A DNA stretch of 64,000 nt from Phreatobacter sp. (lineage in GTDB: Bacteria; Pseudomonadota; Alphaproteobacteria; Rhizobiales; Phreatobacteraceae). The stretch lies in NCBI RefSeq assembly GCF_027532945.1, contig NZ_JAPZTZ010000012.1, forward strand, positions 114,030 through 178,029, given 5' to 3'. Every line of letters begins with the position of its first letter. Positions within the stretch are counted from its first letter, which is position 1. Both the position numbers and the translations under genes were made by a program. Below, one piece after another: positions 11,647-21,513 of this stretch. Under the pieces are notes generated by a model that did no database searches, was not told the DNA's origin, and saw only the letters and a list, made by a program, of their open reading frames with translations.

Positions 11647-13236
11647 ATGCCACCCATGCCCATGGTGACCCCGCCCGCCGGCCATATCGGCCCCTTCGCC
11701 GGGCTCGACGTGCCCTGGCTTCTCGCGATGCGGGCGGACAAGCGCGGCGACCATCCCTTCATCGTCTGGACGCCCTTCGAGCGACCGGCCGTCACCCTCA
11801 CGTATCGGGCCTTCCACAGCTGCGTCGGGGCGCTGGCCGCCGGCCTCGCCCGCCGCGGAATCAAGCCGGGCGAGTTCGTGCTGATCCACCTCGACAATTG
11901 CATTGAGGCGCTGCTTGCCTGGTATGCCTGCGTCGAACTCGGCGCCATCGCGGTGACCACCAACACCCGTTCGGCCGGGCCGGAGATCGCCTATTTCGCC
12001 GAGCATTGCGGCGCGGTGGCCGCGATCACCCAGCCTGCCTATGCCGATCTCGTCGCGGCGAACTGCCCGGCCCTGCGCTGGCTTGCGGTCAGCGACAATG
12101 ACGGCGGCGAGCCGGCTCTTGGCGCCCGCATGCCTGGGACGGCCGAGCGCTTCGACGCCCTCTTCGCCGATGCGGCCGACCGCCCGTCACGCCCTCGCGA
12201 TCCGTTCTGGCCTTGCTCGGTCCAGTACACATCCGGCACGACGGCACGGCCGAAGGCGGTGCTCTGGACCCATGCCAATGCGCTCTGGGGCGCCAAGGTC
12301 AATGCGGCCCACGAGGACCTGAGGCCCGAGGACGTGCATCTCGTCCACCTGCCGCTCTTCCACACCAATGCGCTGGCCTATTCCGTCCTCGCGAGCCTTT
12401 GGGTCGGGGCCACCGCGGTGATCATGCCGCGTTTCTCGGCAAGCCGGTTCTGGGGCATTGCCGCCGAGCACCGCTGCACCTGGACGTCGGTGGTCCCGTT
12501 CTGCACCCGCGCGCTGATGGAGCGCGATATCCCCAAGAGCCACACGTTCCGGCTCTGGGGCAGCGCGGTCTGCGAGCCGCCCACCGATGCGATCTTCGGC
12601 GTGAAGACCATCGGCTGGTGGGGCATGACCGAGACCATCACCCACGGGATCATCGGCGAGGTGACGCAGCCGAACATCCCCATGGCCATCGGCCGGGCCG
12701 CGCCGGAATACGAGATCCGCGTCCTCGACGATGACGGTAGCCCGACGCAGGTCGGCGGCACCGGCCACCTGCGCATCCGCGGCATTCCCGGCCTCACCCT
12801 TTTCAAGGAATACCTGTTCAACTCCAAGGCGATGGCGGAGAGTTTTGATCCAGAGGGTTATTTCATCACTGGCGACCGGGTGAAACTGCTGGAGAACGGC
12901 TTCATCCGCTTCGGCGACCGCGACAAGGACATGCTGAAGGTCGGCGGCGAGAATGTCGCGGCCTCCGAGATCGAGCAGGTCATCGTCCAGGTTCAGGGGG
13001 TGCGCGAGGTGGCCGTCGTGGCGAAGAAGCACCCGATGCTCGACGAGGTGCCGGTCGTTTTCGTCATCCCGCAGGCGGATGCCGCGCCCGACCTTCCCGA
13101 CCGCATCATCACGGCCTGCCGGTCAGCCCTCGCCGACTTCAAGGTGCCGCGCGAGGTGCATCTCGTCGATGACATGCCGCGCTCGACACTCGAGAAGATC
13201 GCCAAGGCGGAGCTCCGGAAGCGGCTGGAGGCGTGA
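11647..13236 (+). CDS. AMP-dependent acyl-CoA synthetase/ligase
   Basis: VQYTSGTTARPKAVLWTHAN, GWWGMTETITHGIIGE, ITGDRVKLLENGFIRFGDRDKDMLKVGGENV. Confidence 0.92.
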   Translation: MPPMPMVTPPAGHIGPFAGLDVPWLLAMRADKRGDHPFIVWTPFERPAVTLTYRAFHSCVGALAAGLARRGIKPGEFVLIHLDNCIEALLAWYACVELGAIAVTTNTRSAGPEIAYFAEHCGAVAAITQPAYADLVAANCPALRWLAVSDNDGGEPALGARMPGTAERFDALFADAADRPSRPRDPFWPCSVQYTSGTTARPKAVLWTHANALWGAKVNAAHEDLRPEDVHLVHLPLFHTNALAYSVLASLWVGATAVIMPRFSASRFWGIAAEHRCTWTSVVPFCTRALMERDIPKSHTFRLWGSAVCEPPTDAIFGVKTIGWWGMTETITHGIIGEVTQPNIPMAIGRAAPEYEIRVLDDDGSPTQVGGTGHLRIRGIPGLTLFKEYLFNSKAMAESFDPEGYFITGDRVKLLENGFIRFGDRDKDMLKVGGENVAASEIEQVIVQVQGVREVAVVAKKHPMLDEVPVVFVIPQADAAPDLPDRIITACRSALADFKVPREVHLVDDMPRSTLEKIAKAELRKRLEA

Positions 13237-13245
13237 TGTCCCCCC

Positions 13246-13689
13246 TCACCGCTCCGGCGGGATCGAATAGGTGCCGGTCGCGTGGGCGACGAGGTCGTCC
13301 ACCTCCCCGTCGGACCAGATGGCCACTTCGCCCACCGCCAGCCGCTTGCCGAGCTTCAGCAGCCGGCATTCCGCGACGAGATCGCGCTGCGCCGGTTTCT
13401 TGAGGAAATTGATGTTGAGATTGGTCGTCACCGCCAGAGCCACCGGGCCGATCGAGGCGAGGATCGCCACATAGAGCCCGGTATCGGCCAGCGTCATCAT
13501 GGTCGGGCCGGAAATGGTCCCGCCGGGCCGGAGTTGCCCGGGGTCGTAGCGGCAACGCATCCGCGCGAATTTCGGCCCCACGGCCTCCACCATGAAGGTC
13601 TTGCCCGGCCCGAAGACCTGCGGGAACTCGGTCGCGAGGAAGGCCTCCATCTCGGGGACCGTCATGCGGGCGGCGGCATCGGTGGGCAT
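13246..13689 (-). CDS. PaaI-family thioesterase (hotdog fold)
   Basis: RPGGTISGPTMMTLADTGLYVAILASIGPVALAVTTNLNINFLKKP. Confidence 0.88.
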   Translation of the reverse strand: MPTDAAARMTVPEMEAFLATEFPQVFGPGKTFMVEAVGPKFARMRCRYDPGQLRPGGTISGPTMMTLADTGLYVAILASIGPVALAVTTNLNINFLKKPAQRDLVAECRLLKLGKRLAVGEVAIWSDGEVDDLVAHATGTYSIPPER

Positions 13690-13795
13690 GGGGCTATCGC
13701 GCTGGCGGGGGACGGACCGCCCTTCGGCGGCCTTGCGAGCGCGACGATAGCGGGCCAAGGTCGCGCCCGCTCCTCTTGCAAAAGGCGGATGCCGC

Positions 13796-14620
13796 TTGTC
13801 TGACGCTCCCTCGCCCGCCCCCACCATCGCCGCGCCGATCCTGCGCCGCGCGGATGCGGATGGCATTGCGACGCTGACCCTTGATGACCCGTCGAGCCGC
13901 AACGCCCTGTCGGAGCGGATGATCGCGAGCCTGTCCGACACGCTTGCCGCCATCGCCGCGGACCGCAGCATCCGCGCCGTGGTGCTCACCGCCGTCGGTC
14001 CCTGTTTCTCATCCGGCCACCATCTCAAGGAGATGAGCGCCCGCCGCGCCGATCCGGACCGCGGCCGCGCCTATTTCGCCGAGATCCTCGGCCGCTGCTC
14101 GGCGATGATGCAGCAGGTCGTCGCCCTGCCCCAGCCGGTCATCGCCGCCGTCCAGGGCCTCGCCACCGCCGCCGGCTGCCAGCTCGTCGCCACTTGCGAC
14201 CTCGCCGTGGCCTCATCCGAGGCGCGGTTCTGCACGCCCGGCGTCCATATCGGCCTGTTCTGCTCGACGCCCATGGTGGCGCTGTCGCGCAACGTAGCGC
14301 GCAAGCACGCCTTGGAGATGCTGCTCCTCGGCGATGCGATCCCCGCCGACGAGGCTTTTCGCATGGGCCTCGTGAACCGCGTCGTAACGGCCGGCACCGA
14401 ACTCGCCGAGGCGACCGCGTTCGCCGCCCGCATCGCCGCCAAGTCGACGCTGACGGTGAAGGTCGGCAAGCGCGCCTTCTCCGATCAGCTGGAAATGGGT
14501 CTCTCCGACGCCTATGCCCATGCCAGCGCCGTGATGGTGGAGAACATGCTCGCCCGCGACGCCGAGGAGGGCATCGCCGCCACCCTCGAAAAGCGCCAGC
14601 CGCGATGGGAAGACCGGTGA
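13796..14620 (+). CDS. Enoyl-CoA hydratase/isomerase family protein
   Basis: VVLTAVGPCFSSGHHLKEMSARR; PQPVIAAVQGLATAAGCQLVATCDLAVASSEARF. Confidence 0.93.
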   Translation: MSDAPSPAPTIAAPILRRADADGIATLTLDDPSSRNALSERMIASLSDTLAAIAADRSIRAVVLTAVGPCFSSGHHLKEMSARRADPDRGRAYFAEILGRCSAMMQQVVALPQPVIAAVQGLATAAGCQLVATCDLAVASSEARFCTPGVHIGLFCSTPMVALSRNVARKHALEMLLLGDAIPADEAFRMGLVNRVVTAGTELAEATAFAARIAAKSTLTVKVGKRAFSDQLEMGLSDAYAHASAVMVENMLARDAEEGIAATLEKRQPRWEDR

Positions 14621-15156
14621 ACCACGACAGCTATTCCGACGCAACGATCCGCGGAATCCTTTCGGACGTGAAGGTCATCGCCATGGTTGGCGCCTCCGCC
14701 AATGCGGTGCGCCCCTCATATTTCGTGCTGAAATACCTGCTCGACCGCGGCTACCGCGTTCATCCGGTCAATCCCGGCCTCGCCGGCCAGGAGATCCTCG
14801 GCTGCCGCGTTTACGCCAGCCTCGCGGACATCCCCGAGCCCGTCGACATGGTGGACATCTTCCGCAATGCGGAGGCCGCCGCGGCCATCGTCGAGGAGGC
14901 CATCGTCCTCCCCCAGCGCCCGAAAGTGATCTGGATGCAGCTCGGCGTGCGCAACGACGACGCCGCGGCCCGCGCGGAGGACGCCGGCATGACCGTCGTC
15001 ATGAACCGCTGTCCGAAGATCGAGCTCGGACGCCTCTCCTCGGAGATCGCCTGGATGGGCGTCAATTCCCGCACCATCTCGGCCAAGCGCGCGCCGCAAC
15101 TGAAGGCTGGAAAGTTCCAGAAGCTCGGCCTCAGGACCACCTTCCAGCGCGACTGA
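14617..15156 (+). CDS. CoA-binding protein
   Basis: VKVIAMVGASANAVRPSYFVLKYLLDRGYRVHPVNPGLAGQEILGCRVYASLADIP; GTG start overlaps the preceding stop (GTGA). Confidence 0.88.
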   Translation: MNHDSYSDATIRGILSDVKVIAMVGASANAVRPSYFVLKYLLDRGYRVHPVNPGLAGQEILGCRVYASLADIPEPVDMVDIFRNAEAAAAIVEEAIVLPQRPKVIWMQLGVRNDDAAARAEDAGMTVVMNRCPKIELGRLSSEIAWMGVNSRTISAKRAPQLKAGKFQKLGLRTTFQRD

Positions 15157-15307
15157 AGCGGGCTGTCGCGGAGCCCGCCGCCGACGGAACAGGCCCGCTG
15201 TCTCGACACGAAAATAGAAAATCCTGTTTCATTGACCCGCCAGATGGCGGCGCGATAGACAGAAATTCTACGAAATGCCGGCGGAGAGCCGGTCAGGAGG
15301 AAAGACC

Positions 15308-16591
15308 ATGGCTGATCGCGCACCCGGCTTCGCCACCCTCGCCGTCCATGCCGGCGCCCAGCCCGATCCGACCACCGGCGCAAGGGCGACGCCGATCTAC
15401 CAGACGACCTCCTTCGTCTTCGACGATGTCGACCACGCCGCCTCGCTCTTCGGCCTGCAGGCCTTCGGCAACATCTACACCCGCATCGGCAACCCGACGA
15501 ACGCCGTGCTGGAGGAGCGTGTCGCCGCACTCGAGGGCGGCACGGCGGCGCTCGGCGTCGCTTCCGGCCATGCGGCCGAGTTCCTTGTCTTCCACGCCCT
15601 GCTGCAGCCCGGCGACGAGTTCGTCGCCTCGAAGAAGCTCTATGGCGGCTCGATCAACCAGTTCAATCATTCCTACAAGAGCTTCGACTGGCGCGTGGTC
15701 TGGGCCGACCAGGACGATCTCGCGGCCTTCGAGGCGGCAGTGACGCCGAAGACCAAGGCGATCTTCATCGAGAGCATCGCCAACCCCGCCGGCAACATCA
15801 CCGACATTGCCGGCATCTCCGCCATCGCCAAGCGCCATGGCATCCCGCTCATCGTCGACAACACGCTGGCGACCCCCTACCTCATCCGCCCCTTCGAGCA
15901 CGGCGCCGACATCGTCGTGCATTCCGCCACCAAGTTCCTCGGCGGCCACGGCAATTCGATCGGCGGCGTCATCGTCGACGGCGGCTCCTTCGACTGGGTG
16001 AAGTCCGGCCGCTATCCCTTCCTCACCGCGCCCCGCCCCGAATATGGCGGCATCGTCCTCGCCGAGACTTTTGGCAATTTCGCCTTCGCCATTGCGGTGC
16101 GCGTGCTTGGCCTGCGCGACCTCGGGCCGGCGCTCTCGCCCTTCAACGCGTTCCAGATCCTCACGGGGATCGAGACCCTGCCGCTGCGCATGGAGCGGCA
16201 CTCCGCCAATGCAATGAAGGTGGCGGAGTTCCTGTCGACCCACCCGAAGGTCGCCTGGGTGTCCTATCCGGGCCTTCCCGGCGACAAGGGCCATGCGCTC
16301 GCCAAGAAGTACACGCCGAAAGGCGCCGGCGCAGTCTTCACCTTCGGCCTCAAGGGCGGCTATGCGGCGGGTGTGAAGCTCGTGTCGGAGGTGGCGCTCT
16401 TCTCCCACCTCGCCAATGTCGGCGACACCCGTTCGCTGATCATCCACCCGGCCTCGACGACCCACCGCCAGCTTTCCGACGAGCAGAAGACGGTGGCCGG
16501 CGCGGGGCCCGAGGTCGTGCGCGTGTCGGTCGGCATCGAGGATGTCGCCGACATCATCGCCGATCTGGACAAGGCGCTGGCGGCGGTGTGA
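15308..16591 (+). CDS. metY: O-acetylhomoserine sulfhydrylase / aminocarboxypropyltransferase
   Basis: [47 protein letters not shown]-Lys region [16 protein letters not shown]. Confidence 0.92.
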   Translation: MADRAPGFATLAVHAGAQPDPTTGARATPIYQTTSFVFDDVDHAASLFGLQAFGNIYTRIGNPTNAVLEERVAALEGGTAALGVASGHAAEFLVFHALLQPGDEFVASKKLYGGSINQFNHSYKSFDWRVVWADQDDLAAFEAAVTPKTKAIFIESIANPAGNITDIAGISAIAKRHGIPLIVDNTLATPYLIRPFEHGADIVVHSATKFLGGHGNSIGGVIVDGGSFDWVKSGRYPFLTAPRPEYGGIVLAETFGNFAFAIAVRVLGLRDLGPALSPFNAFQILTGIETLPLRMERHSANAMKVAEFLSTHPKVAWVSYPGLPGDKGHALAKKYTPKGAGAVFTFGLKGGYAAGVKLVSEVALFSHLANVGDTRSLIIHPASTTHRQLSDEQKTVAGAGPEVVRVSVGIEDVADIIADLDKALAAV

Positions 16592-16625
16592 GGCCGTCTG
16601 GCCCCCTGACGCGCCATCTCGGCGT

Positions 16626-16714
16626 CGTCATGCCCGCCCTTGTGGCGGGCATCCACGACTTGACCACCGCCTGAAGAGAATTCGTGGATGCCCGGGCCAA
16701 GCCCGGGCATGACG
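16626..16714. repeat. Intergenic palindromic repeat (nested hairpins)
   Basis: CGTCATGCCCGCCCTTGTGGCGGGCATCCACG ... CGTGGATGCCCGGGCCAAGCCCGGGCATGACG: outer arms and both inner hairpins are inverted repeats. Confidence 0.85.
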
Positions 16715-16757
16715 GAGAGGTGAGTGCTGTCCGATCGCGGTGGCCCCGAGCCCCGCC

Positions 16758-17843
16758 CTACTCCGCCGGCACGGCCCGCCCAGCCGGCACCGCCTGCAGC
16801 CGCGGCGCGCGGGTCAGCGCGAAGACATGCGACAGTGCGTGGCCCAGCACCAGCACGGCGAAGCCCTGGTGCAGGAGGCCGGCCCAGAGCGGCACGACCA
16901 GAACCAGCGTCACCACGCCAATGACAGCCTGCGCCGTTACCAGCCCGAGCAGCACCGTCGCGCCCTTCGCATATACCGTGCCGCGCGCCGACAGCATGTG
17001 CCAGACCGCCAGGGCCAGCAGCCCATAGGCGACGAGGCGATGGTTGAACTGCACCAGCGCCAGCGAGTCGATGAAGGCTTCGCCGATGGTGGCCTTGTCG
17101 AAGAGCACGGCCATGGGCGGGATGATCGCGCCATCCATCAGCGGCCAGTCGTTGAAGCGCATGCCCGCCTTGTTGCCGGCGACCAGCGCGCCGAGCGCGA
17201 TCTGCAGCGCGAGAACGGCCAGCACGGCGATGCCGCCGCGGCGGACGATATCCGGCACCGGCTCGCGGCGTCGCTCCGGCATGAGACGCAGCGCCGTCCA
17301 GACCAGCAACGCGAAGATCAGGCAGGCCAGCGACAGGTGGACCATCAGCTTCAGCGGCGCGACATAGACCATGCCGGGCTTGAGACCGGAGGCCACCATC
17401 AGCCAGCCGACGAAGCCCTGAAGCGCCATGAGCAGGCCGATGCCGAAAGTGCCGGCGGCGAGCCGCGCCGACATGAAGCCCCGCGCCGCAAAGAAGATCC
17501 ACGGCAGCAGCATGGCGGCCCCGACGAGCCGTCCAAGGAAGCGATGGCCCCATTCCCACCAGTAGATGAACTGGAAATCGCCAAGGCTCATGCCCCTGTT
17601 GATCGCCTGGTACTGCGGGCTCGCCCGGTACTTGTCGAATTCGAGCGCCCAGTCGGCCGCCGAGAGTGGCGGGATGGAACCCGTCACCGGCTTCCATTCG
17701 GTGATGGAGAGGCCGGAATCCGTCAGCCGCGTCGCGCCGCCCACGATCACCATGGCGAAGACCAGCGCGGCCACGCAAAGCAGCCAGATGCGCACGGCGC
17801 GGTGGGCGGCGGGAGCGCTCGAAACGGTCGCGGGCGCCGTCAT
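16758..17843 (-). CDS. ctaA: COX15/CtaA family heme A synthase
   Basis: VIVGGATRLTDSGLSITEWKPVTGSIPPL, INRGMSLGDFQFIYWWEWGHRFLGRLVG, FNHRLVAYGLLAL. Confidence 0.93.
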   Translation of the reverse strand: MTAPATVSSAPAAHRAVRIWLLCVAALVFAMVIVGGATRLTDSGLSITEWKPVTGSIPPLSAADWALEFDKYRASPQYQAINRGMSLGDFQFIYWWEWGHRFLGRLVGAAMLLPWIFFAARGFMSARLAAGTFGIGLLMALQGFVGWLMVASGLKPGMVYVAPLKLMVHLSLACLIFALLVWTALRLMPERRREPVPDIVRRGGIAVLAVLALQIALGALVAGNKAGMRFNDWPLMDGAIIPPMAVLFDKATIGEAFIDSLALVQFNHRLVAYGLLALAVWHMLSARGTVYAKGATVLLGLVTAQAVIGVVTLVLVVPLWAGLLHQGFAVLVLGHALSHVFALTRAPRLQAVPAGRAVPAE

Positions 17844-17936
17844 GCGGCGATCCTCCGGCTTGTGAACTTTCGTAAGGGCGAGATATAGCCCTGCCCCACC
17901 GCCCGGCAAGGCGGCAACCGGACACGGTCATCACGC

Positions 17937-18158
17937 ATGCGTCAGCGCACCCGCAAGTTCTTCGGCACGATCCTCCTGCTGGTCTGGGTGACCTTCTACG
18001 CCCTGATCGTGATGGCGATCATGCACAATGCCGTCCGCCGCTTCGGCCCCATCGGCGAGCCGCTCTTCTATGCCGCCGCCGGCGTCGCCTGGATCCCCGT
18101 GGCCATGCTGGTCATCTGGTGGATGGGCCGGCCCGACCCCGAGGAGGACGAGGCCTGA
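17937..18158 (+). CDS. Small two-TM membrane protein (hypothetical)
   Basis: 73-aa ORF divergent from ctaA: KFFGTILLLVWVTFYALIVMAI...LFYAAAGVAWIPVAMLVIWWMGRP. Confidence 0.65.
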   Translation: MRQRTRKFFGTILLLVWVTFYALIVMAIMHNAVRRFGPIGEPLFYAAAGVAWIPVAMLVIWWMGRPDPEEDEA

Positions 18159-18198
18159 TGGCCACTCCAACGATCTTCAACGCGACGGGGTCGCCGCC

Positions 18199-18612
18199 TC
18201 AGAGCAGGCCGAGCTCGGCCAGTTCCTTGGCGAGTTCCGGCGGCAGGTCCTTGGTCGCGCCCGAAGAAAGGTCGGCCGGCGCGTCCTTCGGATCAAGGTA
18301 GCGCCAGCCCTGGAACGGGCCCTTTCGGCGCGGCTGCACCGGGTGGATCACCGGTTCGAGGACGAGATCGCAGCGCGACACGCCCTCGCCGTCGGTGAAG
18401 GGGCGGATCTCGATGAGGCGCTGGCGGCACTGGATGACGCCCTTGATGACCCAGTAGAGCGAGCCCTCGCCGACGATCTCGTCACCGCGCTTCGGCTGCA
18501 TCCGCGTCGTGTGGATCTGCTCGCCAAAGGTCTTGATGCGCCAGTCCACCCATTCCTGGAGGTCTTCGACCGAGTCGGCGCCGACGCAGAGCTTGATGAG
18601 ATGGAGGGTCAT
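18199..18612 (-). CDS. DUF1489 family protein
   Basis: MTLHLIKLCVGADSVEDLQEWVDWR...TTRMQPKRGDEIVGEGSLYWVIKGVIQCRQRL. Confidence 0.85.
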   Translation of the reverse strand: MTLHLIKLCVGADSVEDLQEWVDWRIKTFGEQIHTTRMQPKRGDEIVGEGSLYWVIKGVIQCRQRLIEIRPFTDGEGVSRCDLVLEPVIHPVQPRRKGPFQGWRYLDPKDAPADLSSGATKDLPPELAKELAELGLL

Positions 18613-18659
18613 GCCTCCCTATCTAGCGCGGCCCCCGGCCACCCCCAAGGGCCGGGCCT

Positions 18660-19034
18660 TCAACGGTTGGGGACAAGCGGCGCGGGACGCAGGGCGAGCG
18701 CCATGCACAGGTCGGTGCGCCAGAACGGCCCGTCGCGCCGGGCGGCGATGACGACGCGCTGGGTGACCTGCAAGGGGATGCCGCAGGAGGCGGGGCTGGC
18801 GGGCGTCAGCAGGGTCAGCGAGGTGACGTCCGGGCCCTTTTCGAGGCGGGTGACGTCGATCGTAGCCTGCAACTGGCCGCGCGCGAGGGTGACCACGGCG
18901 ACGGTGCCCTCGAAGACGATATCGGCGCGCTGGATGATCTCGGCGCGGGAGAAATTGAAGCACTGGCAGGCGGCTGCGGGTGTCGCGGCGAGGAGGAAGG
19001 CCGCGAGGGCGAGGAAAGCGGTACGGATGCGCTG
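18660..19034 (-). CDS. Secreted Cys-containing protein, NTR/TIMP-like (start uncertain)
   Basis: Signal peptide RTAFLALAAFLLAATPAAA then CQCFNFSRAEIIQRADIVFEGTV...SPASCGIPL, like the mature N-terminus of netrin-like domains. Confidence 0.5.
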   Translation of the reverse strand, partial: QRIRTAFLALAAFLLAATPAAACQCFNFSRAEIIQRADIVFEGTVAVVTLARGQLQATIDVTRLEKGPDVTSLTLLTPASPASCGIPLQVTQRVVIAARRDGPFWRTDLCMALALRPAPLVPNR

Positions 19035-19054
19035 AACAGGCTGCAAGAAGGCAA

Positions 19055-19247
19055 GTGCATCCTTCGAGGCTCGGCTATCGCCTCGCACCTCAGGATGAGG
19101 AATGGGGAGACCTGCATGGCGGTCGAGTGCCGCGTCAGCCCAGCCGCATATCGACCGTCCTGCCACCCACAACCTCCTCATCCTGAGGTGCGAGCCCACG
19201 GGCGATGCGTGAGCATCGTCCGATGGCGAGCCTCGAAGAACGCACTT
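19055..19247. repeat. Large intergenic inverted repeat, copy A (family shared with 33643-33820)
   Basis: Left GTGCATCCTTCGAGGCTCGGCTATCGCCTCGCACCTCAGGATGAGG; right CCTCATCCTGAGGTGCGAGC...GCGAGCCTCGAAGAACGCAC. Confidence 0.85.
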
Positions 19248-19300
19248 CAGTGCTGCAGCAAGACCTCCGAGGGAAAGCATAGCGTCTTGTGCGATCCCTA

Positions 19301-21349
19301 TCACGCCGCCTTGTCCTGCGCCGCCTCGATGGCCGCGACAGGCGCGCCCTCTGCCACCTGCTCGCCGGCGGTGACCGAGACCGAGGTCACGACGCCGTCG
19401 CTCGGGGCGAGCAGCGTGTGCTCCATCTTCATCGCCTCGATGACCGCGACCCGGTCGCCCTTGGCAACCTGCTGGCCCGGTTCGACGAAGACCTGCACGA
19501 CCTTGCCATGCATCGGCGCCTTCACCGACCCGCCGCCGTCGAGATGGTCAAGGTCGACGTCGAGCGGGTCGAAGGCGCGGACCTCGGTCTGCCGGCCGTT
19601 GCGAATGACGAAGACGCGGCCCGGGACACTCACAATCTGTACGTCGGGCGGGTAGTGGCGCGGGTCGTTGGCGTGAACGAAGGTCTCAAGGTAGCCAGTA
19701 TAGCCCCGCCATTGCCGCAGTATGGAAACGCGCTCGCCGTCGACCTCAACAACCGGCAAGCCCTCTACGAAATGGACGAGACCAAGAACCCTTTCACCGT
19801 CGACGACTATGTCGATGCGCTGGGCCGGACGCGTTTCTGACAGCGCGAACCCATCAGCTGACATGATGCTCCAGGGTGAGAGACCATCAGTGTGGCTTGG
19901 ATTTCGCCACAGGCGTTGCATCTGTCGCTGGACGATCGTCAGCCCTCCCACCGCCGCCGCCTTCGCATCCATCGGCTGCGGTACGGCCCCCAGCGCCTCG
20001 ACGTTCCGGTCGATGAACCCCGTGTCGAAATCCCCGGCCCTGAAACCCTCCGCCTCCGTCAACGCCTTCAAAAACGTCACGTTGGTGCGCGGACCCGCCA
20101 CCACGGTTCCCGCCAGCGCCGCGCCCAGCCGGTCCAGCGCCTCGTCGCGCGTCGCGCCATGGGCGATCACCTTGGCGATCATTGGGTCGTAATAGGGCGA
20201 GACCTCAGCCCCCTCTTCCACACCCGTATCGATGCGCACGCCTTCCGCCTTGCCGAACTCCAGCGCGTGCAGCGTGCCAGTCGACGGAAGAAACCCCTTC
20301 TCCGGGTCCTCGGCATAGAGCCGCGCCTCGACGGCATGGCCGTGGATGGCGAGGTTCTCCTGCATCAGCGGCAGCGGTTCGCCCGCCGCGACCCGGAGCT
20401 GCCACTCCACCAGATCCTGCCCGGTGATCGCCTCGGTCACCGGATGCTCCACCTGCAGGCGGGTGTTCATCTCCATGAACCAGAACTTGGTGGGATCGAG
20501 CCCGTTGGACCCGTCGGCGATGAACTCCACCGTCCCCGCGCCGACATAGCCGACCGCCCGCGCCGCCTCGACCGCCGCACGGCCCATGGCCTCGCGCATC
20601 GCCTCGGGCATGCCGGGGGCCGGGGCCTCCTCGATGACCTTCTGGTGGCGGCGCTGCAGCGAGCAGTCACGCTCGAAGAGGTGGACGACGTTGCCTTGGG
20701 CATCGCCGAACACCTGGATCTCGATATGCCGGGGCGAGAGCACGTATTTCTCGATCAGCACCCGCGGATCGCCGAACGCGCCTTGCGCCTCGCGCTGCGC
20801 CGAGGCCAGCGCCTCGTCGAAATCCATGGCCTTGTCGACGCGCTTCATGCCCTTGCCGCCGCCGCCGGCGACCGCCTTGATGAGCACGGGATAGCCGACC
20901 TCGTAGGCCTTCTCCTTGAGGAATTTCGGGTCCTGGTTGGCGCCGTGATAGCCTGGCACGACCGGCACGCCGGCCTTCTGCATCAGCGCCTTCGCGCCGT
21001 CCTTGAGGCCCATGGCGCGGATGGCCGAGGCGGGCGGCCCGACGAAAACGATACCGGCGGCCTCGCAGGCCTCGGCGAATTCAGCGCGCTCGGAGAGGAA
21101 GCCGTAGCCCGGATGGATGGCCTCGGCCTTGGCCTGTTTCGCCACCGCGATGATTATCTCGATGACGAGATAGCTCTCGCGCGCCGCCGCCGGGCCGATC
21201 GGATAGGCCTCATCCGCCATGCGCACATGCATCGCCCCGGCATCGGCCTCGGAATAGACGGCGATGGTCCTCAAGCCCAGCCGCTTGGCGGTCTTCATGA
21301 CGCGGACGGCGATCTCGCCGCGATTGGCGATGAGGACGGAGGAGAACAT
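19301..21349 (-). CDS. mccA: 3-methylcrotonyl-CoA (acetyl/propionyl-type) carboxylase alpha subunit
   Basis: Biotin carboxylase MFSSVLIANRGEIAVRVMKTAKRLG, AVAGGGGKGMK, EMNTRLQVEHPVTEAITGQDLVEWQL; biotinyl site VIEAMKMEHTL. Confidence 0.9.
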   Translation of the reverse strand: MFSSVLIANRGEIAVRVMKTAKRLGLRTIAVYSEADAGAMHVRMADEAYPIGPAAARESYLVIEIIIAVAKQAKAEAIHPGYGFLSERAEFAEACEAAGIVFVGPPASAIRAMGLKDGAKALMQKAGVPVVPGYHGANQDPKFLKEKAYEVGYPVLIKAVAGGGGKGMKRVDKAMDFDEALASAQREAQGAFGDPRVLIEKYVLSPRHIEIQVFGDAQGNVVHLFERDCSLQRRHQKVIEEAPAPGMPEAMREAMGRAAVEAARAVGYVGAGTVEFIADGSNGLDPTKFWFMEMNTRLQVEHPVTEAITGQDLVEWQLRVAAGEPLPLMQENLAIHGHAVEARLYAEDPEKGFLPSTGTLHALEFGKAEGVRIDTGVEEGAEVSPYYDPMIAKVIAHGATRDEALDRLGAALAGTVVAGPRTNVTFLKALTEAEGFRAGDFDTGFIDRNVEALGAVPQPMDAKAAAVGGLTIVQRQMQRLWRNPSHTDGLSPWSIMSADGFALSETRPAQRIDIVVDGERVLGLVHFVEGLPVVEVDGERVSILRQWRGYTGYLETFVHANDPRHYPPDVQIVSVPGRVFVIRNGRQTEVRAFDPLDVDLDHLDGGGSVKAPMHGKVVQVFVEPGQQVAKGDRVAVIEAMKMEHTLLAPSDGVVTSVSVTAGEQVAEGAPVAAIEAAQDKAA

Positions 21350-21513
21350 GCACGCCTCGGCTGGACTGCGGGGCGCCGACTTTACCCTGTTCGCCCTGCG
21401 ATTCCAGCGGTCCGAAGGGGCGAGCGCCGCGCATGGCCTCTCTTCCCCCTGCCGCCTTGCACGCGCCATGAAGCGGCGAGACAAGGAACGCGCCCCCGCC
21501 GGAACCGCATGCC

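Noticed and set aside
16740-17888. 382-aa plus-strand ORF opposite ctaA
   Set aside because: His/Arg/Gln-rich antisense product; the ctaA frame is unambiguous
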